Source: Hydractinia symbiolongicarpus
Lineage: Eukaryota > Cnidaria > Hydrozoa > Anthoathecata > Hydractiniidae
Assembly (NCBI RefSeq): GCF_029227915.1
Contig: NC_079886.1
Location: 7,440,001-7,504,000, forward strand
Reading direction: 5' to 3'
DNA: 64,000 nucleotides
Shown here: positions 48,078 to 61,200 of the stretch, one piece after another
Layout: every line of letters starts with the position of its first letter
Numbering within the stretch: position 1 is the stretch's first letter
The notes under the pieces: model-generated
What the model was told of the DNA's origin: nothing
What the model saw: only the letters and a program-made list of their open reading frames with translations
Databases searched by the model: none
Program-made: the position numbers and the translations under genes

Positions 48078-48515
48078 GAGGGTGCCGATAAGCTGCATAA
48101 GCTGTAAAAAGTGCAGGCGTTTTCAGGCGACTTCGGCGTTTTGAAAAAAATTCAAGTATTCGCCCGAAAAACCCGCATAGGCCCGAATAATGCCTGAAAA
48201 AAAAAAAAAAAACAGACACTAATGTAATTCAAAAAAACTATAAAAATTAAATAAACTTACTATGTGGTAGTGAAGTTCTTAAAATGGTTTTTGATGGTTT
48301 TTGATAAAGTTTAATTTATAAATAACTTCTATATAAACTTTATTAACTCCTTTCTCTTCAAGCGCCTTCTTCCCAACTATCGTCCGCATGGTTTTGTTAC
48401 AAGGAATTGCATTTCAGGAATGTTCCAGGCGAGTTCGGGAAAGTGCGGTCGGTTTCAGGGGACAACCGCCAATTTTAATTGAAAAGTCGGGCATTTGCGG
48501 CTTATCGGCACCCTC
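48078..48515. mobile_element. MITE with 16-bp terminal inverted repeats
   Basis: gagggtgccgataagc at 48078-48093 is repeated exactly, inverted, at 48500-48515. The interior is non-coding and has short near-repeats of gcctgaaaa/cgcccgaa type. The flanks both contain aataggtc, but not immediately adjacent to the repeat ends, so the target duplication is unclear. Confidence 0.65.
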
Positions 48516-48682
48516 TTAATAGGTCCATGACACATTTGGTAAAGTATCTATCTATTAGCACTAAGAACAGGGTTCTTTTTATGGTCGGGGGAGACGGTAT
48601 TTATTTAAAAACGTGAGTTATCAAATCTAGCTCAATCAATATTGCGAGCGAGAATTGGGTCTGGGAATTTTTTTAAGTTCAT

Positions 48683-48790
48683 AGAAGAGAAGTGTTTCAA
48701 ACAGAGAAGTTTTTCGAACAGAAGAGAAGTGTTTCGAACAGAAGAAAAGTGTTTCGAACAGAAGAAAAGTGTTTCGAACAAAAGAAAAAA
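48683..48790. repeat. 20-bp tandem repeat, about five copies
   Basis: The unit gaagaaaagtgtttcgaaca is repeated with minor changes. It produces a spurious minus-strand open frame rich in Phe/Ser. Confidence 0.9.
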
Positions 48791-49428
48791 TTTTTGAGGA
48801 AAGAAGAGAAGTGAGCCATAGAGCCATTGTACTACGCCGGCAAATGGTGTAACGTATATACCACAAGTTATACTGGGCATGCACACTAACTGCAAGTTAG
48901 CCATTTCTTCATTGCGCATTTCAGAACCCTTATCTGACCTCATGGATTCGTGTAAAAGAAGCACGTAAATTTAAAGTACATTTAAATTACATTTCTCCTT
49001 TGTTATAAAGAACATTAACTAATGACGACAAATAACCAGCTAAAAACGTAACATTAAAAGACCCTAATATAATAAATTCTTCCCAAGTTTGCATTGATAA
49101 AAATATGTTTGAAAAATTACTGCAGTGAGAAAATACGCTTAAGGATAATAGCCTCTGTGATGAAGAGTTTACTACGGCGATCACAACTTGTTATTATTAT
49201 GCTCGATGTTTCAAACATTTTAAAATAGGAAAAAGGAGTAGGGTAGACAGGTTGATGAGGCAAAACATTCTACGAACTTACAAACTGATAAGAAGAGCGA
49301 ACGAACCAAGTGTTGTCAGGGGCAAGAAAAGTATTTCAAGACTTTTTCACAATAGAAAACGATAGCTAGATGTTCAAATATGTGTCATTTAATGTCACAG
49401 GATAATATTGATAGTTCGTATAATTATA

Positions 49429-52407
49429 ATGGTATTACGTGGTACTTTACCTCCTTTAACTAATGCAAGATATAGAGAAAACACAACACGAACTCGAGTG
49501 CAATTAAAAAAGCCATTAGGATTCACGGCTAAAGACTCTTACAGATATAGAGCACGGAAGAAAATGAATGATCTACCTTTCATACCTCATGCTGATTCAA
49601 AACCAAAAGTTGTTTTGTTTTACAAAAATGGTGATCGTAATTTTCGAGGATATCATGTAACAGTGACTCCTAGAAGGTTTAGAAACTTTGACAACCTTTT
49701 AAATGAGTTAACTCGTGTGACAAATTTACCACAGGGTGCTAGGTTTATTTTTACACCTGATAGTGGGAATCGCATTGATAACTTGGAACAGCTGGCTGAT
49801 GGCAAGTCTTATGTATGTGGGTCTTTTCCAAAATTAAAAAGGATTAATTATGGCTGCGCGCCAGATGGTTCAGTTAGAAAATGTCAGGTTAATAGAAATT
49901 TCATTCCTTCACAAAATTCTATAAAAATGAGGGTTGAAACTGATAGACCTCCTGCAAATGTTAAACCTAAAATCATTACTATTATACGAAATGGAATTGG
50001 TCGCCCAAGAAAATGTGTTAAAGTTCTTCTGAATAAACGTACTGCACAAGTTTATGATCAAGTTTTAAATGATATAACCTCAGCAGTTGGCGTTGATGGA
50101 AGTTCTGGTGTGAGAAAGTTGTTTAATACAAATGGCCAGTTAGTCATGAGTTTATCAGAATTATTTGGAGAAGAAGACGTTTTCGTAGCAGTTGGAAGCG
50201 AAAAGTTCCGGTTTACAGAAATCCCATACATGCTAGATGAACTTGGTTTAAGCAAGCAGCGAAGAAAAAATAAGCCAAAATCAGTCCCACTGCCACCTAC
50301 AAAACGAAGTCCACCCAAAACCACACCTGACAAACGACCTACAGAAATCCGAACATTAAAAAAATTGCCAGATATAAAGAAAAAAGAAAAGGAGGCAATA
50401 ATTGAGAATGTTGAAGAAAATAAAAAAATGAAAGGTTCGGTCAGAGAAAATTTGAAAAAAGAAGCTAAAAAGGTTACTGAGGATAGTATTGACCATATTG
50501 TATTTAGTGATAACGAAATTGAAAATGTAGTGGCCACTGTAGTGGCCAATGTGCAATCTCCTGTCTCATCAACTAAATTATCATCAGCAAGTGAAAATGA
50601 AAAGTCATCAAAAAGTAGCAAATCCACAATAAGCAGCAAATCAACGAAAAGTTTGAAATCAGAAAATTCATCAATTTCATCTTCTACAAATGTGTCTGAA
50701 ATGAAAAAGGTTATTATTGATGTAGTCGAAAATGATGAGAACAATAACAAGTCTAATGCAAATGTCAATCCTGAAATTTCTCATGTGGATTTAGAGTCAG
50801 ATAATAGTTCTGTGGAAACTGATGATGAAGAAGATAAAGATGTGGTTGATAGTATTGGAGTTAATAAAGGTATAGAAGACAAAGTTATCAACTCCGAAGA
50901 TAATGATGATGATGACAGTGATCATATTGACAGCAAAGATCATGATGACATTGATAGTAAGGACAATGCTGATTCAGTGGAGAGCTCCTCCACAGATACA
51001 GTTACTGTTCAAAGTACTCATAGTAGTAATAGCAAATTGCCTTCAGTCAAATCCCCTTTGTTAAATTATTCAGTTGCAAAGAGAGATGTCACACGTATAA
51101 GTGAAAGAGTAGATACAAGTGAAAAGTTATTTGAACTTTACGATTTTGGAGCAAAATTAGGAGATGGGAATTTTGCAGTGGTTAAGGAAGGTGTTGACAA
51201 AAAAACTGGAGAAAAATATGCCATAAAAATAATTGATGGTGCGAAAATTAAAGGGAAGGACGCACTACTTCGAAATGAAATTAAAATCCAGCAAGAATGT
51301 TTTCATCCGAATATTGTTCAATTATATCATGATTATCATTCTCCTACAGAAATATTTCTTGTAATGGAATTAATATCTGGTGGTGACTTTTTCGATTTAG
51401 TTGCACAAAACGTGAAGTTTGAGGAAGAAGAGGCAGCTGGTTATGTAAGAGATTTGTGCAGTGGTCTGGATTATCTTCATCAGAGAAATATTGTTCATAG
51501 AGATATTAAGCCAGAGAATTTAATGGTAAGAATGAATGTTACTAAGTTACATTATAACGAGCGCGTGTATAAATTATAGGTGGCCCCTATATTCCTGCAA
51601 TATACTTTTAGAAAATACTTATTTTGGCAGGTTTAGAAGCTATATATAATGTACAATTTTTTCATTAAAATTCCTATTTTTGTTAAACTTGCTTATACTC
51701 CCCAAAAAAGGTCAAAAAACTTCTGAAAATCTTCTGCGTTTTTTTAGAATTTTTTTGTCTGTGTGAATTAAATTTGAACCACGATGAAATTAATCTCCTG
51801 GCACATGCTTCATCTTGTTTTTAAGGTTTACGAGACTTCAGGTGGTCAGCAGATAATAAAACTTGCTGATTTTGGTCTTGCTATGAAAGTAACGCAGCCT
51901 ATTTTCACAATATGTGGCACACCAACTTATGTATCACCAGAAATTTTAATGGAAAAGGGTTACGGGCTTGAAGTTGATATGTGGGCTGCTGGTGTTATTA
52001 TTTATATTATGCTTTGTGGCTTTCCACCATTTCGAAGTCCGAATCGTCAACAAACTGAATTATTTGATATGATTGAAGCAGGAGAATTTGAATTTTTGGA
52101 GCCATATTGGGATGATGTATCAGATTTAGCAAAAGATTTGATAAATAACATTTTAGTTGTTGATGTTGACAATCGCTTTAAAGCTAGTCAAGTGTTTTCC
52201 CATCCATGGCTGGAACAGTATAATTTAAGTCGCAACAACACAATGGAATGGTCACCAAAGAAAAAGAACCGGTTTAAGACAATGGCAAAAGGCGTTCAAT
52301 CATTACAAAGAATGAAATTCTTACTAGATTTGAAACTTCAAAGGGGAGAAAATTTTATTACTCATGTTAGCTCACATGCTAGTTCACAAAGTCATCAAGA
52401 AACTTAG
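49429..52407 (+). CDS. DCLK: Doublecortin-like kinase (two DCX domains plus CaMK-type kinase)
   Basis: A microtubule-associated Ser/Thr kinase. Two exons (49429-51525 and 51826-52407) give 892 residues. The first ATG in frame is 49429; the frame extends upstream only without ATG. DCX domain 1 lies at about residues 58-145 (KVVLFYKNGD, NFDNLLNELT, GARFIFTPDSG) and DCX domain 2 at about 178-265 (KIITIIRNG, VRKLFNTNGQ). A long Ser/Asp/Glu/Lys-rich linker runs to about 555. The kinase starts at about residue 571: LGDGNFAVVKEG, AIK with Lys600, HRDIKPENL with catalytic Asp692, DFGLA with Asp714, CGTPTYVSPE, WAAGVIIYIMLCGFPPF. All catalytic residues are present. The intron sits in the catalytic loop just after PENLM. 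The order and motifs match DCLK1-3. Having one coding intron only is unusual for the family. Confidence 0.96.
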
Positions 52408-52776
52408 TTGGCATAAGTACTGTTTACAAAGTTACTGTTCAAATATTGCAGTTTTATTGTTTTCTACTTACTTTGTGGTATGATTTTTTTGGTTAAAAAA
52501 AATAATCCTGGGTTAAAGCTTTTTTATAAATGCGTTGTGCAATATTTTTATGGATACGAATATTTACCAAAAAAAATTATATGAAGATTTTTATTTTGCT
52601 GATTCTTTATCTTTCCTTTTTTACTTTTGCTCGGATATCCAACTTTTACTTTCATATTTATACTTTTGCTTCTGTTACCTTCTGTTTCACTAGTTTTTTA
52701 TAACTTTTTCAACTTTAATGACCAAAGCTTATTTGTTACCTCTATGAAAATGAAACTAATGTGTACCACCTTTAGG

Positions 52777-52786
52777 AATAAATAAA
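52777..52786 (+). terminator. Polyadenylation signals of the DCLK gene
   Basis: Overlapping AATAAATAAA about 370 nt after the kinase stop codon. Confidence 0.6.
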
Positions 52787-54559
52787 TGCAGAACAAAAGA
52801 ATTCAGATCGTACAAATTCAACATAAAATCCAATGATCCTGCATTTGCAATTTTATATTTCGCATTATAAGCAATTTTTGAGGTCATAATTTTTAACTTA
52901 AATTCTGCTTTTTTTTCTTTCGCAAACAATTTCTTTTCTTAAGGTATCTTTTTTTTGTATTTTATATTCATAGTTTGCAATAATATTTATTTTTAAAAGA
53001 GCTTCTTGTATCATTGATATTTTCACACGAATGTCATTGTAATCCTTTCAGATGTAAAAATTTCCTTTTGCTTGTGGTTTATGATTATAGAAAAAGATTT
53101 TTGGTCGTAATGGTGTGTTTATAGGCGTGATGTTTGCATAGACAAGTAACCACCGCTAAGGGGCTGTTTATATGTACAAAAATTTCCTCAGATATTCGGA
53201 ATTTTTAATACATTTTTGAAATGAACGTAAAACCTGCAACCTAATAAATATATTCTTAAAAACTATACAACATATTTCGACGTGCTTATACTTTTGGAGA
53301 AAAAAAATGATTGGTGCTGAACCAAATTCCGTCAATTCCATCAAGGTTTTTCTTCAACCAAATCTTTTTTCCACAATATTTTGTTAGTGAGCTGGTCCTA
53401 TAATGTTTGGGACAGTATTTTTAATATATATATTTTTTGTAACAAAATTCATGCAAATGCTACGTAGGGAAAGTCATTAAATTGATTTTTCTATGGTCAA
53501 AATTTTTCTCAGTAGGCAAATCAAGTTATTTTTCATTTTGTCAATGCTGAAATATTTTGCAGCTACTGAGGTTTTTTTTCATACAAAAGCTCCCGAGAGT
53601 AATGCGAGAAAACTATTGTTTTCTTCTTGATAAGATTTTTATTGCGTCGTTTCACAAAAATTGCTCCAATCAAAATATATTCCATTGAGGCATAAATATA
53701 TCATACAGAAGATTTATTTTTACTTTCTTTGTGTATATACCATTAGAAATTTAATCCTTATTAAAAACTTGTGAATATTTTTTGTGACATATTTATATAT
53801 ACTAAAGAGAAAGAGATATGATCCGTAACAAAGTTTTACGACTTTTCTTTTATTATTAATTGACCACTTTCTTTGTATTGTTATAGTCGTGTTCAGAACG
53901 ATAACTTTGTTATGTTTACAGAATTTTAAGTTGGTTACAAGGCCGTCTTTATTGTAGTCAAACGCCTCGTTTTCAAAAAGATACTTGGATATAGAAAATA
54001 ATGAATAAAAAAATTCCTGCAGCGGGTTGAATATTTGGTGTGTCCCTCGTAATTTTTCATTATCTACCAACTGTTATATAGTTAATAGACAGAAACCAAA
54101 AGTTTTTTTTAAAAAAAAATCGAACCAGTTTCTTATTATTTAAAATGCTTAGTGAAAGCAACCTTCTCGTTGAAATTTATTTCGCAATTCTTTTTACAAT
54201 TTTCTTTCTCTCAAACATTTTTCGGATTTAAAATTTTAGAGCATGCAAAGTTATTCAAACTTTTTTTCCTTGTTGGACAATGCTGTGGAAAAGAAAACCT
54301 AACAAAAAACAAGCAAATAAAAAAAAACACATCTTATTATTGTTAATATGGTGCACATTTTCATTATCTGCACTATTCGTATATTATTTTGAACGTTTAC
54401 AACACTTGTAGCATAACGTTTATAAGCATATGCAAGCTCAAATGTTTCAAAAAAATGAGTATGATGCTAAGCATATCTGAAAAAAAATATATATATCAGC
54501 CAGCCAATAAGTATAATTTAAGGATCATAGCAATATTCTTGAGCATTTCAAGGCTATTA

Positions 54560-54800
54560 CGGCCAATATATATTGAAAAATTCAAGATATCAAGATTCAA
54601 GATAGCATCATCTTTTATGGTGGAATCATTTGCGATGTATATTGCTGGTGGACTCCCCATCACAAGACCATCAGTTTGACGAAAGCACCCTTCATTGGTC
54701 TGCAAATGACATTAGGGCTGCATAATTTTAACAATTCTTTAAAATTTTCTCTGTCTACAGGCAAAAGTCTATACTCTTCCAAATAGAAAAGGTTGGTACA
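54560..54800 (-). pseudogene. Reverse transcriptase fragment, probably Penelope-like
   Basis: On - a short stretch reads RENFKELLKLC, then after a frame break FRQTDGLVMGSP, followed by a degraded IAN. This matches the 'F..LL..C ... Q.DG.AMGSPL...AN' block of reverse transcriptases, best known to me from Penelope-like elements and also seen in other RT families. No YxDD box or other domains were found, so it is a small dead fragment. Confidence 0.5.
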
Positions 54801-55694
54801 GTCCTCTAAAGCTTCTGGTACGAAAGTATGACGTCATCGTCAATAAGTTTAATGTGGGGTAAAGTGTCCGAAGTTTTTTAGCACACGAGTTTATTCTATA
54901 TTCGTCAATCACCGATAATCATTCAAACTGTTAAGAACTGTTGTGATAGTCCCGTGGCAGCTCACTTTGCGGCGTGCAAAACCGAGCTTAAAATGACTGA
55001 CGTCATTATAATTGCAAGGACGTGCAGATCATTAACATGACAATAAAAGCGCTACGTATGAATCATATTAAACCAAACCTTAATTCTGTAGATGAATATA
55101 GATCTGGTGCTTTAGTCATTAAAATTCAAAGCAAGTCTCATACCGTTTGTCAAATATATAAAATATGTGAAGCAGGTGGGGAAAAACAGTAGGGGCAAAA
55201 AAGAAAGCGATGACAGTCGAATTTTCTTCAGTTCATCACAAGTCAGATTCACTGTTTAGCTTCAGCCTTTGTCGATCTTCTTTTGTTTAAGGTCATAATT
55301 ATTATTTTCTTCCTTTCTTAATGTGCATCTCTATTCTTTCTATTCATTTTTGTCACCACTGTGTCAATTTTTGTTTCAGTGATTATTACTTACTAATTAA
55401 TTCTGGGCGTAAATTCCCTTAAAGCAATGCTCTTTCCATTTTTAAACTGAATTTGGTCTAGAAGTTCGACAACTAGATTTGACTCAAGGTAGGTCGTCAC
55501 GAATGTTTTAGAGGAGGCGTTTAAAGAAGGGGCGGTTATAAAATTATTTTAAAAAGCATAAAAAATTTAAGGAGGTGTGAAAACAGTACTCATATGTAAT
55601 ACATTTAATATTTTTGTTCTAGTTAATCTTATATTTGCTATAGTTTTTCAAAAAAACATAGTAAACGCTCGAGCTCTTATTTTGATAACGTTTT

Positions 55695-55985
55695 TGAAGC
55701 GAAATCAAAACAACGAAACTGCGCATGCTTAGATACATTTTGCCGTCCAATACGTCTATTCGTCAAATAAGACTTGCTGTCTTCTTCTTGCTTCTGTCAT
55801 CAAATAGGAATATTTATTTATTTGCTATAGTATATTATGCATGTATTATCTCCTTGTTAAACGTTAATGACAAATAAAAACTCAACTAGAAATCCGCCTT
55901 TTATGGAGATAGATTTTTATGAAGCCAATTGTGAATGGCCAATCTGGCGGCGAATTAGATGCGCAATGTCTTTTTGATTTCAAGA
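55695..55985. repeat. Possible fold-back repeat with a related copy at 56779-56836
   Basis: gaaatcaaaacaacgaaact near 55700 is approximately inverted near 55985 (gcgcaatgtctttttgatttc). A similar left arm, with gcaaaatcaaaacaaacaaa and agatacatt-ccg, recurs at 56779-56836. This may be a MITE family, but mismatches are many. Confidence 0.35.
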
Positions 55986-57589
55986 GAAACAAAAAACATG
56001 TGGCGAATTTAAAATACCAAATGTAAGCACTTTTTAAGTATTAAAAACAAAACAGTTATTTTGTATTCCTTCACAAGGGTGGAAGAAATACAAAAAAAAA
56101 AACGAATCAACCCGAAACAACATTTTTTTTAAACATATATATATATGTATAATTTATTCTTTTAATGTCGAGCAGTGGTAGTTGAAGAGTTCTAAAAAAA
56201 ACTGTCTCTTATATCATTATAAATAGCTGTAATAAAATTGAGAGCACAACGACAAAATAAATCTTTCTTCTAGTTTGAATTCTTTTTCTTTTTTTTTTAA
56301 TTTTAATTTTAATTTCATTTTAATTTTTTTAATTTCATTATACTTTTGTTATTTATACAGAGCTATATTAGTTAGGATATATCTGTTGTTAATAAACATA
56401 TCTGTAACGTTAATAGAAAACAGCTACCTTTCCACAAGCAAGCACCGCGGAACTACGCTTTGCGTAGAAAAAACAGGTTCTCGATGATAAGACTACTTTT
56501 TGTCTTCTGCGAGTCACCTGGCTTAGTAAGGAAAGTTGCAATTAATCCGTAGCATTGTATGTATATGTTACGTATATTATATATGTATATATGTATTATA
56601 ATGTCTATGGAAACTTTTGTAACTATGCCTTTTTATGCGAAATATACCTATATACATACAGTACTCTACGATTTTCTAAGAATAAACACTAAAGATTGCG
56701 TTCCGATTGGTTTAATGTTTACAGCGAAATATGTCGCCGCTAAAAAGTAGGAACTGTTTCTTCGAGGTGAATTTTTGAAAGCAAAATCAAAACAAACAAA
56801 ACTGGTGTCATTCTCAGATACATTCCGGCGAATTCGTTGTGTCCAATTCGCATCATAAAAACAGTCCACCACGATATCGAGGGTCATAGCAAAAGGTGAT
56901 ATTTGGCGCTTTATTATTTTTAAAAAAATCATAATGGCACTCCATAAACACCGATAATGGCGGAAGAAGCACTGGGAAGTGGTTGACAATCATTTTTTTT
57001 CCTGTAGCGACTCGGGAGACTGTTTTTTATTTACTGAGTTTCTGAGGGCGAATATCATCTCCGTAGGTAAAACTTTCGTGTTATTGGGAAGAAGGTGATA
57101 TCCTAAATGATATGATAGCTAGCTATGATGATATGATAGCTAGCCAGTTTAGCTATAGTGTATATACTGTCCTCCAATTACGTGATTATCTAAATAAGCG
57201 GCAAATTGCAACTCTGCTTGTCACACAGGTTCATGGTTTTGAGTATAAGCCATCCCCTAAAACAACTTTTCAAAAATGTTGGTGAACAAGGCAGGCGTTT
57301 GTGCAGGGTCAAGCAAAAAAGAAATCATCTAAAACGTCCCATAGTTTCATAATTTACGTCTTAATTCTGTGATGTGTTTTTTTCCAAAGTGAGATCTAGT
57401 GGAATTATTTCTAAAGACTATTTTATAATTAAAAAGGTTGCAATACTTGGCGTCTTGTCTCCAGTGGCGCCAAGTAATATCTCATATAACTTGAATGATC
57501 TTTAGAAGCCCTTTAAAATTCCAAGTCTTGCCTTAAACCTTATTACAACTAGTACTGAAACTTGTGTAATTTACAGAATAGACAACTTA

Positions 57590-57845
<256 letters not shown>

Positions 57846-58247
57846 CATAACTGTGACATTTTAGCTGATTCTGTTTGTTTGACCCTGTGCAAATACTCAA
57901 TCACCGACATTTTTTGTTTAAGGGATAGCCAAAACCATAGCGGCACTTGTTTGGATAATCACATACTAAGGATGGTATAGTTGACTAGCTACACTTTTCT
58001 AACTCTAGACACTAATTATTCTAAGATATTATTTTCTAATAATTTTTATTTCTTGTCAAAGGTTGAAAAAAGGTTTCTGATACTTTTTTGAGGTTGTGTG
58101 CCTTGGTCAGTATTCTTTTTATTGTCCATATGTCCTTTTCTATTCTTAGTTATAAAAAATCTACAAGCTATAGAAATCATGGGCATCTATACCAGTTTTA
58201 ATATCTAGTCCATCTAGTTGTATTTTTCTACCTATAGCTGATAAACA

Positions 58248-61200
58248 ATGATTGCCCAAAAGATGAGAGAAAGGCGTGTGAAGATGGAGAAGGTATGTAA
58301 TGGCGTCCATTTGCTGCAAATCTATTTCATGCTTCAGATAGTGTGGTTTTTTACTTATAAAATACACAAAAGAGTATAATATTGTGATTTTAATTTTTGT
58401 TGTCTGAATTCAACTAAAATTTTGCAAAAACTATAATAATTTTTCATCTTGGTAAACTTTGTTCACAGACCTGCAGGTCTTGCTAGCACTATTGATTGGT
58501 AGTAATGAAAAAAAACGCTGCAACTGTTCAAAGTAGTGGTTTTCAAAAAGAAACAATTAATCCAACAAATCTAAAATATCATCTTCATTTTGCTTTTCCA
58601 GTTACATAAAACCTAAAACAAATTTTGGAAGGATTAACAAGTAGTTCCTACAAGAAATTTTGTTTGCATGGTATTAGCGATACGCCCATACAATTACTTT
58701 ATTAAAGTGAAATGAACTTTTATCTCTAAATTAATTTTAATGCCATATATACTTGTGAAGCTGGGAACGATTAAGTAAAAAAACGTAAACAAGAATGTAA
58801 TTTTGACTCCAATTTAAAAAACAATTTTAAAAGTCTCCATGTATTGGCTTAATTTTACTTGTCGCTGCCTTGAACAATACAATCATAAATCAATTTAGGG
58901 GAGAGGGTGCATGTGCAATCATATGCACCATTTGACTAAGCCTGGTAAAACCTTTTTACTGCAATTATTTTGTTACCATAACTACACAAGCCTTTTGATA
59001 TATTTTCCTTGCATACTTTGTTTTGTTTTTACTTCTCTTCATCCATGTCATTTACATCTTTTGTATTACGGTAAGAAACTTTTACCAAATTAAAAATTCA
59101 AAACTTTTTTTTTAGCAAATTAGAGGACAGCCTTCATCAGATGCAGAAGATAACTCAACGAGTTCTCAGACGCCAATGGTAAGTATGTTTTACTTTTACC
59201 ATGTTTTCTTTATTTTTACCTCAGTATTTTATCAAGTTGACAATAACAGTTTTGTCAGTGCAATTAAAAAAAGTTTTATTTTCTAGCATTTATATGAATG
59301 AGAACAGATGACATATCCACTGTGACCTGCATTTTTGTTTGAAGCTATAATATGACAGTGAAGTAAATTTCAAGTATAGATAGTCCAAGCAATTTCTATA
59401 TAGACTATTGCTACTTCTTTTTTAGATTTCTGTGCAAAATACTAATGCAATGGTAAGTAAATTAAAAGCTACATAGATTGTTCGTAAGGATTAAACCTGC
59501 AGGTTATCTTTGCAACTGTTCTCTTCTCTGTGTATAACACAACACCAGATGGATCCAATTCATCCAACACTACGCAATAGAACATCACTAGAATGAAACA
59601 ACGATTTTACCAAAAAAAATAGTTAAACAATTAAACCTCACTACCAAGTGAATCTTATTAGTTATCAGCGTTGAATGCCAGTTCTTAAAAACAAAAACTT
59701 TAAAATATGAAAATATAACATTTCCAAATAATTCTTATCTAATTATGAAACAGTGCCTTGTATATATAAACAAATTTTCATGTAATATAATGTTTTTATT
59801 GACATGTAAAATATAAACATGCAGTAATTACAAATCATTCAAAAAAGGCATAAAAAAACTTGAAAGTATTAAAAAAATAGCAGTTAAACCATTCTTTACA
59901 TCTGGGTGTGTGTCGCAAATCCATTAAAGCACCTGCAGTAAAAAATTTGATTTTCCAAAACTTCAGCTAAAATAAAGCCTGTCATAGCAAAATCAGTAGC
60001 TCAGCATATTTATTTTGCAGAATGATAGCAGAAAATTACTTATTCTAAATTTTATATGCATGACTAGTATGCAATTTTATCAACTTTATTATGTACTATA
60101 TTTTTAACTTCTACTTACCCCTTGACTCATTGTAAGATGTTTGCCATGAAAAGAAAAATAAGAAAATGTGAGCATAGTAGCAAAATATTACTAAAATTTT
60201 ATTTAAAAGGCAATTTCGATTCAAAAATATTATTTACACTATTCTTGGCCGAGGTATACCTTTAGGTGATATTAATTTTATGTAAACTTAATATGCATTG
60301 TTTTGATTGTATAGTCAGCGGAGGACGATTCCAAAGATATGATGACAGCATTGCAAACTCGAAGAATGCAGCGATTTGAAGAGGTTACATTTTTATTTAA
60401 TTCTTTTACATGTTTGATTATCACAATTTTTTGTACAATATTTTAATGCTGTTGTTTTTCTTTGCAGATAACAAATGATGATCCAATGTTTGGTGAAGAA
60501 AATAATCAGCAGAAAAGTAGGTTGATACTTAGAATGCATATTTAAACTAGGTTTCTTTCATAAAGACAAATAAAACAAGGACAGTTAAGAAGGCAAAAAA
60601 AAGATAGACATAGTAATTTATATTCCCAAATAAATACTTCATTTTTTAATCTTTAGAAACAAACTGGAAATTTACTCCTTAAAATTATCTTTGTAAATTT
60701 TATATTAACTGTTTACCAACTGATAATAACTAACAATATTTATAAAAAAACCTAAAGATTTGAATTACATAAACTTCGCTTTTAATGAAAGCAGTTCTAT
60801 TTTTAGTATTATGGATATCAATTTGATGTACAAGCGTTCGAGTTTTATTTGTATGCTCTTTCTACAAAATAAAAATAAACAAAACAGTGTACTGTATATT
60901 ATATTAAGTGACGTATTAAGAAAATTATTTTCCTGACTTAATGAATAGCCATACATATATAACGAATCCCTAAAAAGTCTAGATTATGAATACCCTCATT
61001 TGGTCAGGATGTTATTAACACCACCCTTTCAAAAGACAAACACCTCCACCGTTGCTTGGGATGTCATTTAAAATGACTGTGGGTGCAGTAAAATGTTTTT
61101 TTAGCTTTCATTACTGCTGAAAAACTTTCTTTATGTTTGGAATTTCACACATTTTAGGCATGCCTGTGCAATTGGCATCGCGTCAAGATAGTGGAAGCAT

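Larger units (their letters stand above)
45504..49428. other. Intergenic repeat-rich region between JmjC and kinase genes
   Basis: No gene was recognised. The two 5' ends face each other (JmjC on -, kinase on +), so both promoters should lie here, though no motif was specific enough to name. The span contains a 47-bp direct duplication, degenerate tandem repeats, a 989-bp MITE, a second TIR element, and a 20-bp tandem repeat, each listed separately. Confidence 0.6.

Noticed and set aside
50058-50768. 236-codon minus-strand frame
   Set aside because: It is antisense to the Ser/Lys/Glu-rich linker of the kinase and shows low-complexity Phe/Ser/Leu sequence without a domain.
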